Shown: positions 6,831 to 9,847 of the stretch, piece by piece
Numbering within the stretch: position 1 is the stretch's first letter
Layout of the letters: the number at the start of each line of letters is the position of its first letter
DNA from: an uncultured beta proteobacterium
GTDB taxonomy: Bacteria > Pseudomonadota > Gammaproteobacteria > Burkholderiales > Rhodocyclaceae
Assembly: GCA_903917505.1 (NCBI GenBank)
Contig: CAIXAY010000428.1
Location: 1-9,847, forward strand
Direction of reading: 5' to 3'
Length of the DNA stretch: 9,847 nt
Translations under genes and position numbers: made by a program
The notes under the pieces: generated by a model
Seen by the model: only the letters and a program-made list of their open reading frames with translations
What the model was told of the DNA's origin: nothing
The model's database searches: none

Positions 6831-8144
6831 ATGAAGTCATGGACCATCAAGCGCACGGTATCTTCCGTGGCAACGGCAGCGATGCTGACGCTGATATCGG
6901 GAGGAGTGGGAATCGCCGCCGATGCACCGGCCGGTTTCCCGAAAGAGAATGTGACCATCGAAATCTGGTGGCACGAGTACGGGCCGTTCACGACCTATGT
7001 GAAAGAGCTGATCGAAGCCTACAAGAAGGTTCGCCCGAACGTGACCGTCAATCCGGTGATCATGTCCTCGGGGGACATCGCGCAGAAAGTGGCGGTCGGT
7101 TTCGCCACCGGGACCGGCCCGCACATCCTCGATCAGGACGCTTCCTTCTATGAGCTCTACTACAACAAGGGTCTGCTCGAACCGCTCAACCTCGGCGTCT
7201 TCGGCGTCAAGAGCTACGACGAGTTGCTGACCCGCTACACACCGGGCGGAATCGCCGCCGGCACTTTCGGCGGCAAGGTCTATGCGCTGCCCTATCAAGG
7301 CAACTCGATGAGCCTGTTCATCAGCAACAAGGCCTTCAAGGAAGCCGGCCTCGACCCGGTGAAGGACGCACCCAAGACCTGGGAGGATATGAAGGCGCTC
7401 GGACCGAAACTGAAGAAGGTTCAGGGAAACCGTACCGTGCAGAAGGCCTTCGATTACCCCTACCACAGTCCGCGCTGGGAAATGCAGATGTTCCAGCCGC
7501 TGGTCGAGCAGTTCGGCGGCAAGCTCCTCAGCGACGACGGCAAGTCGGCGTCGGTCAATAGTCCCGAGGCGGTGAAAGCCCTGACGCTGTGGCGCGACGT
7601 GACGAAGGCCACCGGCGACCCGAAGACCACCAAGAACACTTCGAGCAACCCGAACCAGGACTTCATCGATGGTCTCACCGCGATGTGGACGACCGGGCCG
7701 TGGGCGACCTCACAGATCAGCCAGTCGGCCATCAAGAACGATTTCACCGTCGCTTCCTGGCCGCAGGTCGATCCGGCCAAGCCGCACACCATCGTCTATG
7801 GCTGGGCCTGGGGCGTGAACAAAGCCAAGCCGGATGCCGAGAAAGTCGCGGCCTGGGACTTCGTGCACTTCATGCTCGCCAAGCCCGACGAGTGGCTGGC
7901 CAAGGCCGCTTTCGTGCAGCCGGTCAAAGGCGTGAACGAGACGGCGGTGGCCAAGAACTTCCCGTTCTTTGACGTGCACATGAAGGACGTCGCGACGGCG
8001 AGCTGGTATCTGCGCTCCGAGTACTCGAGCGAGATCGGCCAGGCGGTCGGCCGCGCCATCGAGCGCGTCGTCTATGACGGCGCCGATCCCAAGGCTTCGC
8101 TCGACCAGGCGCAAGGCGAAGTGGAAAAGGTCTTCAAGAAGTAG
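6831..8144 (+). CDS. ABC transporter solute-binding protein, family 1 (CUT1)
   Basis: This periplasmic protein captures the substrate and delivers it to the permease pair. It has 437 residues. A signal peptide (about 1-30, with KR near the start and a hydrophobic core to GIAADA) has no lipobox cysteine, as expected for a free periplasmic protein. The mature part opens with the family strand VTIEIWWHEY (41-50). It contains GKVYALPYQGNSMSLFISNK (148-167) followed by AFKEAGLD, and MWTTGPWA (285-292), all typical of extracellular solute-binding family 1. Many aromatic residues, including the WW pair and Trp325 and Trp327, fit a sugar-like ligand, but the ligand is not identifiable. A strong AAAGGAGA lies just before the ATG. 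The gene lies 41 nt after the ATPase and 111 nt before the permease. Confidence 0.94.
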   Translation: MKSWTIKRTVSSVATAAMLTLISGGVGIAADAPAGFPKENVTIEIWWHEYGPFTTYVKELIEAYKKVRPNVTVNPVIMSSGDIAQKVAVGFATGTGPHILDQDASFYELYYNKGLLEPLNLGVFGVKSYDELLTRYTPGGIAAGTFGGKVYALPYQGNSMSLFISNKAFKEAGLDPVKDAPKTWEDMKALGPKLKKVQGNRTVQKAFDYPYHSPRWEMQMFQPLVEQFGGKLLSDDGKSASVNSPEAVKALTLWRDVTKATGDPKTTKNTSSNPNQDFIDGLTAMWTTGPWATSQISQSAIKNDFTVASWPQVDPAKPHTIVYGWAWGVNKAKPDAEKVAAWDFVHFMLAKPDEWLAKAAFVQPVKGVNETAVAKNFPFFDVHMKDVATASWYLRSEYSSEIGQAVGRAIERVVYDGADPKASLDQAQGEVEKVFKK

Positions 8145-8159
8145 GAAACGCACCGGGAC

Positions 8160-8230
8160 GCGCGGCGCCGCTCTCCGGCGTCACGCTTCCGGGATCTATC
8201 TGACAGCCGGCGCCGCGGGGCGTCGCCGGC
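8160..8230 (+). other. Tandem intercistronic hairpins after the binding-protein gene
   Basis: Two stems lie between the binding-protein stop and the permease ribosome site. The first (8160-8186) pairs CGCCG (8166-8170) with CGGCG (8176-8180) and extends outward with a G-U pair and one mismatch. The second (8206-8230) pairs GCCGGCG with CGCCGGC, plus three inner pairs after a mismatch. No U tract follows, so they more likely protect upstream mRNA than terminate. Confidence 0.5.
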
Positions 8231-8255
8231 GGTCGCACACGCGAAGGAGGCTTGC

Positions 8256-9173
8256 ATGTCGCCCAGCATCAGCACCTTGCCCGCCAGACGGGGCAGGCGG
8301 ATGAGCCTCGCTTCGCGACAGGCGGTCTTCGCCTACGCGATCATCCTGCCGACCCTGGCGATCCTGGCGATCTTCCGCTTCCTGCCGATGCTGCAAGCCT
8401 TTTATCTCAGCCTGACGCAATACGATCTCGTGCATGCGCCGAAATTCATCGGCCTGGCGAACTTCGTCGACCTCGTGCATGACCCGCTCTTTCTCAAGTC
8501 GGCGCGCGTCTCGCTGACCTACGTGGCGTTCAGCGTCATCCCGGTGCTGCCGCTTTCGCTCGGTCTGGCGATCCTGTTCAATCGCAGCCTGTGGCTCAAG
8601 AACCTGTTGCGCTCGGCGATCTTCATGCCGGTGGTCATGCCGGCGGTGGTCATGGCCGTGGTCTGGACCTTCATGTACCAGCAGGACGGCGTCATCAACA
8701 CCATCCTCGGCTGGTTCGGCATCGATTCGATCGCCTGGCTGCGCAGCAGCGCGTCCGCCTTGTGGGCGGTCATCCTGATCGGCATCTGGCGCGCCACGCC
8801 GTACTACATGATCATCTTCCTGGCCGGCCTGCAGGCCATCCCGGCCGACTACTACGACGCGGCGCGGATCGACGGCGCCGGCCGCTGGGCGAGCTTCTGG
8901 AACATCACCCTGCCGCTGCTCAAGCCGACCACGCTGCTCGTCGTGGTGATGAACGTGATCGTCGCCATGAAAGTCTTCGCCGTGCCGCTGATCATGACCG
9001 GTGGCGGACCGGGCGACGCGACGCGGGTGCTGCCGCTGTTCATTTACCAGACGGCATTTGAATTCTTCGACATGGGCCGCGCCGCCGCGATGAGCGTTTT
9101 CCTTTTTGTCGCGGTGATGCTGTTTTCCTTCATTCAGGTCCGCCTGTTTACGCGCGGCGAGGAGTTGCGATGA
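8256..9173 (+). CDS. ABC transporter permease, UgpA/MalF-like (CUT1)
   Basis: This is one of the two inner-membrane permeases of the importer. The 305-residue protein has about six membrane helices: near 24-45, 88-108, 120-140, 168-190, 224-246 and 276-296. The cytoplasmic EAA loop DAARIDGAGRWASFWNITLP (201-220), followed by LLKP, is the docking site for the ATPase. The segment PLIMTGGGPGDATRVLPLFIYQTAF (244-268; two adjoining motifs, the GGGPG turn and the IYQTAF strand) is typical of UgpA-type permeases. The length is normal for the subfamily and shorter than E. coli MalF. AAGGAGG 5 nt before the ATG is a strong ribosome site. Its stop overlaps the next start by 4 nt (ATGA), so the two permeases are translationally coupled. 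Confidence 0.95.
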   Translation: MSPSISTLPARRGRRMSLASRQAVFAYAIILPTLAILAIFRFLPMLQAFYLSLTQYDLVHAPKFIGLANFVDLVHDPLFLKSARVSLTYVAFSVIPVLPLSLGLAILFNRSLWLKNLLRSAIFMPVVMPAVVMAVVWTFMYQQDGVINTILGWFGIDSIAWLRSSASALWAVILIGIWRATPYYMIIFLAGLQAIPADYYDAARIDGAGRWASFWNITLPLLKPTTLLVVVMNVIVAMKVFAVPLIMTGGGPGDATRVLPLFIYQTAFEFFDMGRAAAMSVFLFVAVMLFSFIQVRLFTRGEELR

Positions 9174-9847
9174 GCGCCACCGATATGCCCCTGGCACAAC
9201 GCCCGCGCGCGGCGCGCGGCTGGCCGGCCCTGATCGCCAAGCGGCGCGGCACCATCCTGGCTTTCTGCGCGCTGGTCGTGATCGCCTGCGGCGTCCTGCT
9301 GCCGTTCTACTGGATGATCTCGTCGTCGCTGCGCACGATGGACCATATGTTCAGCCTGCCGATCCAGTGGATCCCGGATCCGGTGAACTGGCAATCGTAC
9401 GTGCTGGCCTGGCAGGCGCAGGACTTCACCCGCTATTTCTTCAACAGCGGCGTCGTCGCCATCGTCATCACGGTCGGCAACGTGATCCTCTGCTCGCTGG
9501 CCGGCTACAGCCTGACCAAGTTCCAATACCGCGGCCGCGGCCTGATGTTCATCCTGATCCTCTCGACCATGATGCTGCCGCTCGAGGTCACCATGGTGCC
9601 GCTGTTCCTGATCGTCAAGGAGCTCGGCTGGCAGAACAGCTACCAGGGCCTGATCGTGCCCTTCCTGGTCGATGGCTTCGGCGTCTTCCTGATGCGCCAG
9701 TACATGCTCAGCATCCCCAAGGACCTGATCGATTCGGCGCGCATCGACGGCGCCTCCGAAATGCGCATCTTCTGGATGATCGTCATGCCGTTGTGCAAGC
9801 CGGCGCTCGGCGCGCTCGCCGTGTTCACCTTCCGCGACGCGTGGGAC
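9170..9847 (+). CDS. ABC transporter permease, UgpE/MalG-like (CUT1), cut by window end
   Basis: This is the second inner-membrane permease, partner of the one just upstream. The frame is open from the ATG at 9170 to the window end, giving 226 residues with no stop; members usually have about 270-300, so the C-terminal part is missing here. Helices are visible near 27-50, 92-114, 124-147 and 159-175. The conserved start of the membrane domain is FFNSGVVAIVITVGNVILCS (90-109). The EAA loop DLIDSARIDGASEMRIFWMI (185-204) is followed by VMPLCKPAL. The final FTFRDAWD matches the usual FxxxWN/D segment of MalG-type permeases. The ribosome site GAGGAG lies inside the end of the preceding gene. Confidence 0.94.
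   Translation, partial: MSATDMPLAQRPRAARGWPALIAKRRGTILAFCALVVIACGVLLPFYWMISSSLRTMDHMFSLPIQWIPDPVNWQSYVLAWQAQDFTRYFFNSGVVAIVITVGNVILCSLAGYSLTKFQYRGRGLMFILILSTMMLPLEVTMVPLFLIVKELGWQNSYQGLIVPFLVDGFGVFLMRQYMLSIPKDLIDSARIDGASEMRIFWMIVMPLCKPALGALAVFTFRDAWD

Noticed and set aside
8196..9197. Long antisense open frame (333 codons) across the first permease
   Set aside because: Its product is dominated by R, H, D, E and Q, the mirror of hydrophobic permease codons. No family motif is visible and the sense gene is certain.
1..9847. CRISPR array, tRNA, rRNA, insertion sequence or defence system
   Set aside because: No regularly spaced repeats, no cloverleaf-like or rRNA-like sequence, and no transposase, integrase, nuclease or toxin genes were seen. 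All long coding stretches belong to B12 uptake, regulation, a cupin or a CUT1 importer.

Overview
The window comes from a GC-rich bacterium with Gram-negative envelope genes: an outer-membrane TonB-dependent receptor and a periplasmic binding protein with a cleavable, non-lipoprotein signal peptide. Codon use, the cobalamin-riboswitch/btuB arrangement and the promoter style suggest a betaproteobacterium, possibly Rhodocyclaceae-like. That placement is a judgement from sequence style, not a database result.

Region 1 (about 1-4161, + strand) is a vitamin B12 uptake operon. A candidate promoter and a clear cobalamin riboswitch precede btuB (outer-membrane receptor), btuC (inner-membrane permease) and btuD (ATPase). 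The genes are 7 nt and 1 nt apart. The periplasmic binding protein btuF is not in the window. The operon ends in an inverted repeat overlapping the btuD stop, facing a convergent gene.

Region 2 (about 4203-5377, - strand) holds a GntR/FCD-family regulator followed by a small cupin. The cupin keeps the metal-binding pattern and a D-x-F-x3-R motif of the KdgF type (unsaturated uronate ring opening).

Region 3 (about 5378-5715) is a divergent control region. It has one consensus-like promoter facing each way. Each carries a TTGTAT/ATACAA-type operator at or just past its -10, so the regulator probably represses both its own unit and the transporter.

Region 4 (about 5716-9847, + strand) is a CUT1-type ABC importer: a MalK/UgpC-like ATPase, a family 1 solute-binding protein, an UgpA/MalF-like permease, and an UgpE/MalG-like permease cut by the window end. 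Two hairpins lie between the binding protein and the first permease.

Taken together, regions 2-4 look like one substrate-induced uptake module: the regulator senses an acid or sugar-acid ligand, the importer brings the substrate in, and the cupin handles a metabolite. The cupin points to uronides, but the transported substrate is not proven by sequence. No mobile elements, tRNA, rRNA or CRISPR were seen, and I did not find a wholly new kind of system. The most interesting points are the mirror-image operator layout, the KdgF-like cupin link, and the riboswitch expression platform with its upstream in-frame start.
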